From Salinicoccus sediminis (GTDB taxonomy: Bacteria; Bacillota; Bacilli; Staphylococcales; Salinicoccaceae): 64,000 nucleotides of DNA. Under the pieces are notes generated by a model. That model had not been told where the DNA came from. It searched no databases and was given only the letters and a program-made list of their open reading frames with translations. Below are positions 26,628 through 36,367 of this stretch, one piece after another. The DNA lies in NCBI RefSeq assembly GCF_000986795.1, contig NZ_LAYZ01000002.1, positions 310,001-374,000 on the forward strand. Direction: 5' to 3'. The stretch's first letter is position 1, and the number at the start of each line of letters is the position of its first letter. The position numbers and the translations under genes were made by a program.

Positions 26628-26680
26628 TCGATATTATATCATTGATATATTGATTATATCGAATCATGTATGGATAATAT
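26628..26680. promoter_or_regulatory. gltC-gltB control region: nested dyads and gltB promoter
   Basis: TCGATAT (26628-26634) and ATATCGA (26656-26662) form outer arms around an inner dyad ATATCA-T-TGATAT (26636-26648). TTGATT (26650-26655) and GATAAT (26673-26678), 17 bases apart, are a likely gltB promoter overlapping the outer arm. This is consistent with LysR activation upstream of, and touching, the -35 element. Confidence 0.55.
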
Positions 26681-26720
26681 AGACTTACATAAATATTCTG
26701 AAAAAAAGAGGTGACTCAAA

Positions 26721-29700
26721 ATGAGTTTATATCAATCGATCACACAAAAAGGTCTGTATAACTCTAAAAACGAACACGACGCATGTGGCATCGGTTTCTA
26801 TGCAAATATGGATAACAGGCGCTCCCACAATATCGTCCAGAAATCCCTCGAAATGCTGGAGAGACTGGATCACCGCGGCGGCATCGGTTCTGACGGAGTG
26901 ACAGGGGACGGCGCCGGCATCATGACCGAGATTCCCCATGATCTTTTAAAAGAAGTGTACCCGGAACTTCCCCGGTTCGGTGAATATTCAGTGGGTATGT
27001 ATCTGATTGATGCAGACGCCTCTATTGAGTCATTCAAGGAAGTCGTGCAAAACACGGTGGATGAAGAAGGGCATGGACTGATCGCATTCAGGGAAGTCCC
27101 GGTCAATGTTGACGCGATTGCCTCCCATGTCCAGCAGACGATGCCGCAGTTCATCCAGGTGATTACGGACACGAGCGGTGCGCTCGACCTTTATTATATG
27201 AGGAAGATGATTGAACAGAATCTGGAATCAGCGGATGTGGGACATTATGTGGCATCTTTCTCCAGTGAAACCATCGTGTACAAAGGGTGGTTGCGTGCCG
27301 GCCAGATCAGGATGTTCTATGTGGATCTTAAGGATGAGCGTTACGTGTCGAAGTTCGGCTCGGTCCATTCAAGGTTTAGCACGAACACTTTTCCGAGCTG
27401 GGCCAGGGCGCATCCGAACAGGCTGCTGATGCACAACGGTGAAATCAACACGATCAAAGGGAATGCCAACTGGATGAAGGCGCGTACGAAGCAGTGGCTC
27501 ACTGACACTTTCGGCGAGAAAGGCAGGAAAATAGAAAGTATCATCGACATGGACGGCAGTGACTCTGCGATGGTCGACAATGTGCTGGAATTCATGAGCC
27601 TTGTGATGACGCCGGAGCAGGCGGCGATGATCATGATTCCGGAACCGTGGAAGTACCAGTCCTACGACAATCCTGTCGTCAAGGATTTCTACGAGTTCTA
27701 CAGCTATCTGATGGAACCGTGGGACGGTCCGACGATGATCAGTTTCTGCGACAACCATAAACTGGGGGCGCTGACAGACAGGAACGGTCTCAGGCCGGGA
27801 CGCTACTATGTCACGAATGATAATGAAATCATCTATTCGTCTGAAGTCGGCGTAGTCGATGTTGAAGAGAATGATGTCATGTACAAAGGCCAGCTGAGTC
27901 CGGGCAAACTGCTGCTTGTCGATTTTGATGCTTCAAGGATCATCGAAAATGATGAATTGAAACACCGCATCGCAACGGACAGACCCTACAGTGAATGGAT
28001 GGATCAGAAACGCAGCGGGTCTGTGGATCTGCCCCCCTTGAAGCGCAGACAGATCGAGCCAGAGACACTGCATAATGTACTTGTGCGCTTCGGTTATACG
28101 AAAGAGGACATTAAAAAGTACATGCAGCCGCTGACCAGTGCAGTGAAGGATCCGATCGGCGCGATGGGCTTTGACCAGCCGCTTGCTTTCCTGTCGGAAC
28201 GTCCGAAACTGCTTTTCGACTATTTCAAGCAGCATTTCGCACAGGTGACGAATCCGCCGCTTGATTCCTACAGGGAAAAGATCGTGACGAGTGAAATCAC
28301 CTATCTCGGCGGCGAAGGGCACCTGGTTGCGCCGGATATTTCCGCGCTGGACAGGGTGCAGATAGAACGTCCGGTCATTGATCACCGTACACTCGACCGT
28401 GAGGATGTACTGAAGCTCGGTGTTGCCGAAATCGACATCACGTATACAGGAACGCTTGAGGAGGCAGTCCGTCAGACCGCCGCTGAAGCGGTGGAAAAAG
28501 CAAAAACGCATGGCGTGCTGGTTCTCACGGATGAAAGGATACTTTCAGATGATGGTGTGTATGTCATGCCGTCCCTCCTCATAACGAGTGCAGTGCATCA
28601 GGCGCTGATCGGAGAGGAACTGAGGACAAGGACCAGCATCGTCATGAAGACTGCCGAGGTGAGGGAAGTGCACCATGTGGCTGCGCTGATCGGCTTTGGT
28701 GCGAATGCAGTCCTCCCATACATTGCACAGGAGACGATGGCGGGTGTATCCGGCGGGGATGATACAGCTGTCACCGACTACAATAAGGCCCTCACCGAAG
28801 GGTTGATCAAAGTGATGGCGAAAATGGGCATTTCTACAGTCCAGAGCTATCATGGTGCGCAGGTATTTGAAGCGGTCGGTCTCGGAAGATCGGTCATGGA
28901 GAAATACTTCGGTGGCGCAACGTCCAAAATCGGCGGGCTGTCCATCGGGGATATTGACATGAGGAATAAAAAGATGCAGGACGTGAGGCTCGAGTATCTT
29001 GAAGCGGGCAGCAAGTTCCAGTGGAGGCAGCAGGGCGACCATCATGTAATCAATCCGGAGTCCATACGCCTGCTGCAGAAGGCATGCCGTACAAATGACG
29101 GGGAGTCATACAGGGAGTACAGGGACTATATGCACGACAGCCACCATTCGAGCATCAGGCATCTACTCAAGTTTAAAGAGGGAAAATCGATTCCCATCAG
29201 CCAGGTGGAGCCGAAAGAGGAGATCGTCAAACGTTTCAAGACGGGGGCGATGAGCTACGGCTCACTTTCCCAGGAAGCACATGAAACGCTCGCCGAGGCG
29301 ATGAATATGATCGGGGGCAAAAGCAACAGTGGTGAAGGCGGGGAGAATCCCGAACGTTTTGAAGCGGATGAAGATGGCAGAAATCTGAACAGCGCCATCA
29401 AACAGGTGGCATCCGGCCGTTTCGGAGTGAACAGCCAGTACCTGAACAGTGCCAAAGAGATACAGATCAAAGTTGCCCAGGGGGCAAAACCGGGCGAGGG
29501 CGGCCAGCTGCCCGGCCAGAAAGTGTATCCGTGGGTGGCGGAGATCCGGAACTCCACACCGGGAGTCGGGCTGATCTCACCGCCGCCGCACCATGATATT
29601 TACTCTATCGAAGATCTGGCACAGCTCATACATGACCTGAAGAACGCCAACAAGGACGCGGATATTTCAGTGAAACTGGTGGCAAAAGATGGTGTCGGTA

Positions 29701-31190
29701 CGATTGCTGCAGGGGTGGCGAAGGCATATGCCGATAAGATCGTCATCAGCGGTTTCGACGGCGGTACGGGGGCATCACCGATCACGAGCATACAGCATGC
29801 CGGCCTGCCGTGGGAACTCGGCCTCACAGAAGCGCATCAGACGCTTCAACTTAACGGATTGAGGTCCCGTGTGAGCCTCGAAACGGATGGCAAGCTGATG
29901 ACCGGTCGCGATGTCGCGGTGGCGTGTGCACTTGGCGCGGAAGAATTCGCATTCGCCACAGCACCGCTCGTCGTCCTCGGCTGCATCATGATGCGTGTGT
30001 GCCATAAGGACACATGTCCTGTCGGCATAGCGACGCAGAATGGCGACCTCAGAAAGCTGTTTACCGGAAAAGCGGAGCATGTCGTCAACTTCATGCACTT
30101 CATTGCTGAAGACATCAGGGAGATCCTCGCGGAACTCGGCCTGAAATCCATGGATGAACTTGTCGGTGCTGTTGAACATCTTGAGGTCGATACGGCCAAG
30201 ACCGCGCAGCACCAGATGAGTGAGCTTGATCTCGCACCGCTGCTCATGCAGATCGAAGGGGACAGAAGGAAGACGAAGGGGCAGGAGCATCCGTTCGAAT
30301 GGTCGCTCGATGATCTGACAATGCTGCCGGATTTCAAAGAACAGGTGGAAACGGGAGAAAGCCACGATGCGGCCTATCATGTGAGGAACAGGCACAGGAA
30401 CATCGGTACGAGACTGGGAAGCCTCATCACCAATACGCACGGCATGGATACGCTCGGTCATGATCATTATAAGGTGAACACGTTCGGACACGGCGGTCAG
30501 AGTTACGGCGCCTTCATACCCAAGGGACTCACACTGCACCATACCGGGGATCTGAACGACTACGTCGGCAAGGGGATTTCCGGCGGGCGCATCATAGTAC
30601 AGGCGCCGAATGTGAACCGCAGCCATGAAATCATCGCAGGCAATGTATGCCTGTACGGTGCCATAAGCGGCCAGGCTTTCATCAACGGCATGGCCGGAGA
30701 GCGCTTCTGTGTAAGGAACAGCGGTGCGGAAGTTGTCGTCGAGGGGATAGGAGACCACGGTCTTGAATATATGACCGGCGGGCGCGCTGTAATACTCGGG
30801 GAGATTGGTAAAAACTTTGCTGCGGGGATGAGCGGCGGCATTGCATATATCATCAATGAGAAATCCATTGCGGAAAACAAAGTGAATATGAACGGTGAAA
30901 TGATTGAACTGGGACATGTCACAGATGCTGAGGAAAAAGAGAAGGTGAAGCATCTGCTGTATGGCCACAATTACTTCACCGGCAGTGATAAGGCACGGAC
31001 GGCGCTCGCACGTATTGAGAGCGGTGAATTGGAGATCATCAAGGTGATTCCGGCAGAATACAGAAAGATGCAGCAGAAGATCCGTTTCGGACTGAGTGCG
31101 GAACAATCCAGAAAAGAGGCGGAACTGAATGCATTCAACAATGAAATGCAAGTAGCGGATGATGAACTTGAAAAGATGAATATCCATTAG
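26721..31190 (+). CDS. gltB: Glutamate synthase (NADPH-type) large subunit
   Basis: A 1489-residue enzyme making glutamate from glutamine and 2-oxoglutarate. Cys22 in NEHDACGIGF becomes the N-terminal nucleophile of the class II glutaminase domain after removal of a short propeptide. The central domain and the FMN-binding synthase domain follow (GEGGENPERF, GAKPGEGGQLPGQKVYPWVA, GFDGGTGASPITS), then the 3Fe-4S cysteines in CIMMRVCHKDTCPVGIATQN, and a C-terminal right-handed beta-helix domain rich in glycine. The length is normal. AAGAGGTGA precedes the ATG. The gene encoding the small subunit follows after 16 bases. Confidence 0.98.
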   Translation: MSLYQSITQKGLYNSKNEHDACGIGFYANMDNRRSHNIVQKSLEMLERLDHRGGIGSDGVTGDGAGIMTEIPHDLLKEVYPELPRFGEYSVGMYLIDADASIESFKEVVQNTVDEEGHGLIAFREVPVNVDAIASHVQQTMPQFIQVITDTSGALDLYYMRKMIEQNLESADVGHYVASFSSETIVYKGWLRAGQIRMFYVDLKDERYVSKFGSVHSRFSTNTFPSWARAHPNRLLMHNGEINTIKGNANWMKARTKQWLTDTFGEKGRKIESIIDMDGSDSAMVDNVLEFMSLVMTPEQAAMIMIPEPWKYQSYDNPVVKDFYEFYSYLMEPWDGPTMISFCDNHKLGALTDRNGLRPGRYYVTNDNEIIYSSEVGVVDVEENDVMYKGQLSPGKLLLVDFDASRIIENDELKHRIATDRPYSEWMDQKRSGSVDLPPLKRRQIEPETLHNVLVRFGYTKEDIKKYMQPLTSAVKDPIGAMGFDQPLAFLSERPKLLFDYFKQHFAQVTNPPLDSYREKIVTSEITYLGGEGHLVAPDISALDRVQIERPVIDHRTLDREDVLKLGVAEIDITYTGTLEEAVRQTAAEAVEKAKTHGVLVLTDERILSDDGVYVMPSLLITSAVHQALIGEELRTRTSIVMKTAEVREVHHVAALIGFGANAVLPYIAQETMAGVSGGDDTAVTDYNKALTEGLIKVMAKMGISTVQSYHGAQVFEAVGLGRSVMEKYFGGATSKIGGLSIGDIDMRNKKMQDVRLEYLEAGSKFQWRQQGDHHVINPESIRLLQKACRTNDGESYREYRDYMHDSHHSSIRHLLKFKEGKSIPISQVEPKEEIVKRFKTGAMSYGSLSQEAHETLAEAMNMIGGKSNSGEGGENPERFEADEDGRNLNSAIKQVASGRFGVNSQYLNSAKEIQIKVAQGAKPGEGGQLPGQKVYPWVAEIRNSTPGVGLISPPPHHDIYSIEDLAQLIHDLKNANKDADISVKLVAKDGVGTIAAGVAKAYADKIVISGFDGGTGASPITSIQHAGLPWELGLTEAHQTLQLNGLRSRVSLETDGKLMTGRDVAVACALGAEEFAFATAPLVVLGCIMMRVCHKDTCPVGIATQNGDLRKLFTGKAEHVVNFMHFIAEDIREILAELGLKSMDELVGAVEHLEVDTAKTAQHQMSELDLAPLLMQIEGDRRKTKGQEHPFEWSLDDLTMLPDFKEQVETGESHDAAYHVRNRHRNIGTRLGSLITNTHGMDTLGHDHYKVNTFGHGGQSYGAFIPKGLTLHHTGDLNDYVGKGISGGRIIVQAPNVNRSHEIIAGNVCLYGAISGQAFINGMAGERFCVRNSGAEVVVEGIGDHGLEYMTGGRAVILGEIGKNFAAGMSGGIAYIINEKSIAENKVNMNGEMIELGHVTDAEEKEKVKHLLYGHNYFTGSDKARTALARIESGELEIIKVIPAEYRKMQQKIRFGLSAEQSRKEAELNAFNNEMQVADDELEKMNIH

Positions 31191-31206
31191 AAAGGAGCAC
31201 TGCCGC

Positions 31207-32676
31207 ATGGGAGAATTCAAAGGGTTTTTAAAATATGACAGAAAGAAACAGGGCGAGGCGGACCTCAAGGAAAGGATCGGCAATTATGATGCTTTCCAGC
31301 ACCGTTTCTGCAATGATGAGGCCAGTGAGCAGGGTGCACGCTGCATGGACTGCGGCACCCCGTTCTGCCAGACGGGCACCGGTGTCGGCAAAGAGACGAT
31401 TGGCTGTCCGATCGGCAACTATATCCCTGAATGGAATGACCTCGTCCATCAGGGAGATTTCAGGGAAGCCTACCAGCGCCTGGCGGAGACGAATAACTTC
31501 CCTGAGTTTACAGGCAGTGTCTGCCCTGCACCGTGTGAATCTTCATGTGTCCTCGCCATCAACAGCGAACCGGTGGCAATCAAGGGGATAGAACGCACCA
31601 TCATAGATGAGGCCTACGAACAGGACTGGGTGAAGCCGAGAAAACCGAAGCACCGTCTGGGCACCCGCATCGCCATCATCGGCAGCGGGCCGGCGGGTCT
31701 TACGGCCGCCGATGAAATGAATTCGTGGGGCCATGATGTGGATGTCTACGAGCGTGATGCGAAACCCGGCGGTCTGCTGAGGTACGGCATCCCGAACATG
31801 AAGCTGGATAAGGAAGTGGTGGAACGACGCATAAGCATCATGCAGGAAGCGGGCATCAGGTTCATCTGTGACGTGAATGTCGGTTCCGATGTCACTTACG
31901 ACACTCTCGACACAGAATATGACGCCGTGATTGTCGCAGTGGGCGCCAGGAAACAGAGAGATCTGAAACTTGAGGGGCGCCAGAGCCGTGATATCCAGTT
32001 TGCTATGGATTACCTGACCGAGCAGACGAAATACCAGTTCGGTGAGATTGATGAGCCCGGGGTCACCGCCCAAGGGAAGCATGTCGTAGTCATCGGCGGC
32101 GGAGACACAGGAGCGGACTGCGTTGCCATGGCACTGCGTGAAGACTGCAAGTCCGTTTTCCAGTTCAATAAATACGACCGTCTGCCCGATGAAGTGAACG
32201 GCAATCCATTCTGGCCGCTCGAAAAGCAGACGTTCAAACTGGACTACGCGCATGCGGAGTACCAGGAGAAATTCGGCATCGAACCGCGTGCCTATGGTGT
32301 ACAGACCATGGGGTATGATGTGGATATGATCGGTGATCTGAAAGGGGTCAATACCCAGGTGCTCGGTCAGGAATCACTGTCCGGGATGACACTTGAGGAT
32401 CGGGAAAGGTATTTCAAGGCGGACCTCATCCTCCTTTCCATCGGCTTCGAAGGTGTGGAGAGTGAATTGCCGAAAGCCTTCAACCTTCATATGGAGCGAA
32501 ACAAGATTGCTGCAGACGAAGAGAACTATAAGACGAACAGAAGGAAAGTATTCGCTGCAGGGGACGCAAGGCGCGGACAGAGTCTGGTCGTATGGGCCAT
32601 CAAGGAAGGCCGCGGCGTTGCCAAAGCGGCCCATAAGTTCGCCGTGCAGAACAAGATGTTCCATAAGACAAGCTAA
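31207..32676 (+). CDS. gltD: Glutamate synthase small subunit
   Basis: A 489-residue FAD and iron-sulfur protein that supplies electrons from NAD(P)H to GltB. The N-terminal cluster region has CMDCGTPFC, CPIGNYIPEWNDLV and CPAPCESSC. The FAD site is AIIGSGPAGLTAADEMNSWG near residue 155, and the pyridine nucleotide site is VVIGGGDTGADCVA near residue 296. AAAGGAG precedes the ATG. It is co-transcribed with gltB and ends at a strong terminator. Confidence 0.98.
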   Translation: MGEFKGFLKYDRKKQGEADLKERIGNYDAFQHRFCNDEASEQGARCMDCGTPFCQTGTGVGKETIGCPIGNYIPEWNDLVHQGDFREAYQRLAETNNFPEFTGSVCPAPCESSCVLAINSEPVAIKGIERTIIDEAYEQDWVKPRKPKHRLGTRIAIIGSGPAGLTAADEMNSWGHDVDVYERDAKPGGLLRYGIPNMKLDKEVVERRISIMQEAGIRFICDVNVGSDVTYDTLDTEYDAVIVAVGARKQRDLKLEGRQSRDIQFAMDYLTEQTKYQFGEIDEPGVTAQGKHVVVIGGGDTGADCVAMALREDCKSVFQFNKYDRLPDEVNGNPFWPLEKQTFKLDYAHAEYQEKFGIEPRAYGVQTMGYDVDMIGDLKGVNTQVLGQESLSGMTLEDRERYFKADLILLSIGFEGVESELPKAFNLHMERNKIAADEENYKTNRRKVFAAGDARRGQSLVVWAIKEGRGVAKAAHKFAVQNKMFHKTS

Positions 32677-32687
32677 GGTTCAGAGGA

Positions 32688-32716
32688 ACAGGATGCCCGG
32701 CGGGCATCCTGTTTTT
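32688..32716 (+). terminator. Terminator of gltBD
   Basis: ACAGGATGCCC (32688-32698) and GGGCATCCTGT (32702-32712) form an 11-bp perfect stem with a three-base loop and a T tract. Confidence 0.93.
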
Positions 32717-32802
32717 GGGTTCTGGATGTGCTGTAAAGGGTAATGTTAAAGGAGACGGCATCTGGGAAGTGACATGAATCCGGATTATAACAGGTGATGA
32801 AC

Positions 32803-34227
32803 ATGAAGTTTAAAGGCAGGTTCAAGTCCCGGACGATGCACGCAGCAATAATTGCCGGCATCATCCTTTTTGCAATTTTTGCCCCGGATACCATTCTCCG
32901 TGATTTCAATCCGGAACAGCAGAGAACCGTTTCGCTCCTGCTGCTCGCTATTTATCTGTGGACCTTTTCGAAAATGCCGACCGGTGCGGCGAGCATACTG
33001 ATACTTGCGGTGATAATAATCCTGAACCTGACAGACTCGGTGGAAGATGCCATGGCCGGGTTTCTTTCCTCTGCGCTCTATTTCATACTGATCCTTTCCA
33101 TATTGAGCCAGGTGCTCATCAGGACGGATGCAGATAAAGTGATCTCTTCAAAAATACTGAGGTTTAAAAACATCACACCCCGTAAAATCGCACTGACTCT
33201 GCCGGTCTTCATGTCTTTGCTGCCGGTACTGATGCCTTCTGCATTCGCAAGGCTGAAAACAGTGCTGCCTTTTGTTGGCAGTATGAATGAGGCATTCGGT
33301 TTCCCGGAGGACAGTGTGTTCAAAAAATATGCTGTGTATGTCACAGGATTCGTCAATCAGAACAGCACGATGATCGTGTACACCGGCGGCGGCTATCCCG
33401 TACTTGCGGCCCAGCTGTTGAAAGATTATGAAATTGCCGACCTGGGATGGCTTGACTGGTTTTTGATCATCGCGCCGCCACTGTGGTGTGCACTCATCGT
33501 TGCAAGCATGTTTTCATGGATCTATCTGAAACTGTCCTATTCATCAGAAAGTGCGGAGGATTTCACCATGGAAAAAGATCCGCCCGGCACGGATTATCAT
33601 GAATATAAGCCGACGAAGCGCTTCTGGTTCGTAATTCTGACATTCAGTCTGATGATACTGACCTGGATATTTACGGATCCGGAGAAAGTGCCGACGCTTC
33701 TGCCGCCGATGATCCTCCTAGTGCTGTATGCATTGCCGAAGATAGAGCTGATCACCAACGAGGATATACGTGCGTTCAACTGGGAAAACTTCCTGCTCAT
33801 CGGTGCATCGCTGTCCATCGGCGTAATACTGGATCAGAATGGTACCGCGCGTGTGATTGCAGAGCAGCTGATCGTCCTGGTGCCGGAGAATGCCGGTACA
33901 GTCATCAATATCATTATAGTCGCAGTGATGATGTTTTTATTCCGCATGATTTTCATCGTGCCGACTTCAGCTGTCATCGTGATATTCCCTGTCATGATTT
34001 CATACGCGGATATGACCGGTGTACCGGCCCTCACCCTTGCCTTCATCGTCATCATGATAATCGGCGGTACGAATATACTGCCGATCCATTCCCCGACATT
34101 GTATTTCGCATTCAAAGAAGGTGTCCTGAGCAGAAAGAATCATTATGTGATGGCAGTGTTCTCAAGTCTTACATTCCTGGTCATGTCGATACTTGCGGCG
34201 CTCCTGTACTGGAATCTGTGGAGTTGA
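32803..34227 (+). CDS. DASS/SLC13-like anion transporter
   Basis: A 474-residue membrane protein with about twelve hydrophobic segments and the general plan of the divalent anion:sodium symporters: KMPTGAASILILAVII near residue 65, a central loop with charged residues, and NILPIHSPTLYFAFKEG near the C-terminus. The usual SNT-type sodium motifs are altered (FVNQNSTMIVYTGGG), so the substrate cannot be guessed. I choose ATG 32803, six bases after AGGTG; in-frame GTG 32794 and ATG 32797 are also possible. It stands alone between the gltBD terminator and an MFS gene. Confidence 0.82.
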   Translation: MKFKGRFKSRTMHAAIIAGIILFAIFAPDTILRDFNPEQQRTVSLLLLAIYLWTFSKMPTGAASILILAVIIILNLTDSVEDAMAGFLSSALYFILILSILSQVLIRTDADKVISSKILRFKNITPRKIALTLPVFMSLLPVLMPSAFARLKTVLPFVGSMNEAFGFPEDSVFKKYAVYVTGFVNQNSTMIVYTGGGYPVLAAQLLKDYEIADLGWLDWFLIIAPPLWCALIVASMFSWIYLKLSYSSESAEDFTMEKDPPGTDYHEYKPTKRFWFVILTFSLMILTWIFTDPEKVPTLLPPMILLVLYALPKIELITNEDIRAFNWENFLLIGASLSIGVILDQNGTARVIAEQLIVLVPENAGTVINIIIVAVMMFLFRMIFIVPTSAVIVIFPVMISYADMTGVPALTLAFIVIMIIGGTNILPIHSPTLYFAFKEGVLSRKNHYVMAVFSSLTFLVMSILAALLYWNLWS

Positions 34228-34273
34228 GTTGCATACCTCTCTAAAATTCATGGGAGTTATAAAGTGCAGTATG

Positions 34274-34288
34274 ATATGATTCTCATAT
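34274..34288. promoter_or_regulatory. Short palindrome before the MFS gene
   Basis: ATATGA-TTC-TCATAT is a 6-3-6 dyad 40 bases before the MFS start. It may be an operator; no regulator is adjacent. Confidence 0.3.
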
Positions 34289-34327
34289 GGTTTGAAATGC
34301 TATTATATTAGTTTAAGGAATGGTTGA

Positions 34328-35500
34328 ATGGCAAAGGAAAGGCTTTGGACAAAAGATTTCATCATCATATTCATATTTAATTTCTTCATCATGCTGGCGA
34401 TGTTCCTGCTGATGGTGACGATCAGCGGTTATGCCGTGGATGAATTCGGCATATCCACGAGCACCGCCGGTCTGGTGGCCGGAATCTTCATCGTGGGATC
34501 ATTGATCGGCAGGATACTGACCGGCCATCAGCTCAGTCTGATCGGAGCGAGAAAGATCATGTACATCGGAACGGTCATGTTCGTCATTACATACGGCCTC
34601 TATTTTATCGCCGACAACCTGACGCTCCTGCTCATAGTGAGATTCTTCAACGGACTATCAAACGGTGTGGCGACGACGGCTGTCGGGACACTTGCGGCAC
34701 TCGCCCTGCCTCAGAGCAGAAGAGGGGAGGGCATCAGCTATTTCAGTCTGAGCTTCGTCATTGCCACAGCGCTCGGGCCGTTCATGGCCTTCTACCTGCT
34801 GCAGTTCATCGAATATCAGATGCTGTTTCTGATCGTTTTCGTCCTTGTACTGACCGCCAGTGTATTTACACTCTTCGTGCGTACGGATAATACGACAGTC
34901 AATCTTGAAAAAGAACCGAAGCCGAAGTTCGAATGGATTGATAAAAAGGCGATGCCGGTTGGGATTGTCGTGCTGCTCATCTGCATGGCCTATTCAACGG
35001 TCCTGTCATTCATTGCATTGTTTGCAGAAGAACAGAGTCTTGTCGCCGCTTCCTCCTACTTCTTCCTGGTATACGCAATCGTCATCCTGATCACACGCCC
35101 GATCACCGGAAGGATCATGGACCAGAGAGGTGCCAATGTAGTGATGTATCCATCGCTGATTGTACTCGCCATCGGCTACCTCGTACTCGGACAGACAGGA
35201 TCCGGCTTCATGCTGCTTTTGGCAGGTGTACTGATCGGTTTCGGCTACGGAAACTTCCAGTCAATTTCCCAGGCACTCTGCATAAAAATTGCAGATGCCA
35301 AAAACGTGGGGCTCGCCACATCCACTTATTTCATCGCCCTCGACTTCGGTCTCGGTGTCGGTTCCTATATACTCGGCGTACTCGTACCGACACTCGGCTA
35401 CAGCGGCCTCTACAGTTCAATGGTCGTGCTTGTCGCACTCGGGATTCTGGTCTACTACATTGTCTACGGCAGGTACGAATCCAGAAAACAGAGAATATGA
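34328..35500 (+). CDS. MFS transporter
   Basis: A 390-residue protein with twelve predicted membrane helices in two halves separated by the soluble loop around residues 188-205. The loop after helix 2 reads GSLIGRILTGHQLSLIGARK, the standard MFS G-x-L-x-x-R-x-G pattern in variant form. It resembles drug or sugar efflux carriers of the DHA1 type, but the substrate is unknown. AAGGA lies upstream of ATG 34328. It is a single-gene unit with its own terminator that is shared with metQ. Confidence 0.88.
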   Translation: MAKERLWTKDFIIIFIFNFFIMLAMFLLMVTISGYAVDEFGISTSTAGLVAGIFIVGSLIGRILTGHQLSLIGARKIMYIGTVMFVITYGLYFIADNLTLLLIVRFFNGLSNGVATTAVGTLAALALPQSRRGEGISYFSLSFVIATALGPFMAFYLLQFIEYQMLFLIVFVLVLTASVFTLFVRTDNTTVNLEKEPKPKFEWIDKKAMPVGIVVLLICMAYSTVLSFIALFAEEQSLVAASSYFFLVYAIVILITRPITGRIMDQRGANVVMYPSLIVLAIGYLVLGQTGSGFMLLLAGVLIGFGYGNFQSISQALCIKIADAKNVGLATSTYFIALDFGLGVGSYILGVLVPTLGYSGLYSSMVVLVALGILVYYIVYGRYESRKQRI

Positions 35501-35529
35501 AAAAGCTCCCAGAAACTGGGAGCTTTTTT
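35500..35529. terminator. Bidirectional terminator between MFS gene and metQ
   Basis: AAAAAGCTCCCAG (35500-35512) and CTGGGAGCTTTTT (35516-35528) form a 13-bp stem with an AAA loop and runs suited to both directions. Confidence 0.93.
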
Positions 35530-35530
35530 G

Positions 35531-36349
35531 TTACCAGCCGATTTCCTCAAGTGGGAGGAAGGCCGGGATGAGGGAGCCATCGTGCTCTTCTTCTATGAAT
35601 TGTTTCGTATCCTCTTCCTGGAAGAGTTCAGCCACTCTCTGCAGTGTCTCATCATCAGTATCCTCACTTCTTGAAGCTATGATATTGACGTAATCAGTGG
35701 CCGTTTCATCTTCATGGTAGATGGAGTCTTCAACCGGATTGTATCCTGCGTCCCTTGCGATACCGTTGTTTATCACTCCGGCGTCCACATCACCGAGTGC
35801 CCTCGGAATCTGTGCTGGCGCTGTCTCGACGAGTTCAATGTTTCTAGGATTTTCAACAACAGAGTCGGAAATTGACCCCAGTCCGTCATAGTTGTCAACA
35901 AGAGTGATGAGCCCTGCATCCTCAAGCAGCATCAGGGCACGACCCTGGTTGGATACATCATTCGGCAGTGCAATCTTTCCGCCGTCGGGAATTTCTTCAG
36001 GAGCTGCAAGCGAATCCGAGTAGAGTCCCATCGGTGCAAGGTATGTAGTCGCAATCGGCGCGAGGTCCAGGTCGCGCTCTTCGATGAATTCATCGAAGTA
36101 GGCGACGGTCTGGAAGGAGTTGATATCAAGCTCCCCGTCAGCGAGTGCAGTATTCGGCTGAACGTAATCGTTGAATGAAATGATTTCGATGTTGATGCCT
36201 TCCTCCGCCGCTTTTTCAGCAACAAAATCCCATGTCGAAGTGTCCGTTCCGCTGATTCCGACTTTGACCGTCTCCTCGTTGCCGCCTCCACAGGCGGCAA
36301 GAACAGCTGACAATACAATAATGAATGTGAGTAGAATTGATTTTTTCAT
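35531..36349 (-). CDS. metQ: Methionine ABC transporter substrate-binding lipoprotein
   Basis: A 272-residue NlpA/MetQ family receptor. The signal peptide ends in the lipobox LAAC at about Cys20, followed by GGGNEE, so it is membrane-anchored outside the cell. The body has FNDYVQPNTALADGELDINSFQ and IALPNDVSNQGRALMLLEDAG, the usual ligand-cleft segments. It is the last gene of metN-metI-metQ, behind a SAM-I riboswitch, so methionine or its derivatives are the expected ligands. Confidence 0.95.
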   Translation of the reverse strand: MKKSILLTFIIVLSAVLAACGGGNEETVKVGISGTDTSTWDFVAEKAAEEGINIEIISFNDYVQPNTALADGELDINSFQTVAYFDEFIEERDLDLAPIATTYLAPMGLYSDSLAAPEEIPDGGKIALPNDVSNQGRALMLLEDAGLITLVDNYDGLGSISDSVVENPRNIELVETAPAQIPRALGDVDAGVINNGIARDAGYNPVEDSIYHEDETATDYVNIIASRSEDTDDETLQRVAELFQEEDTKQFIEEEHDGSLIPAFLPLEEIGW

Positions 36350-36367
36350 GATATATCTTCTCCTTTT

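Noticed and set aside
29775-31283. Long open frame of about 500 codons on the minus strand opposite gltB
   Set aside because: It is fully antisense to the highly conserved gltB, has no convincing start signals, and its product looks like a codon-bias shadow.
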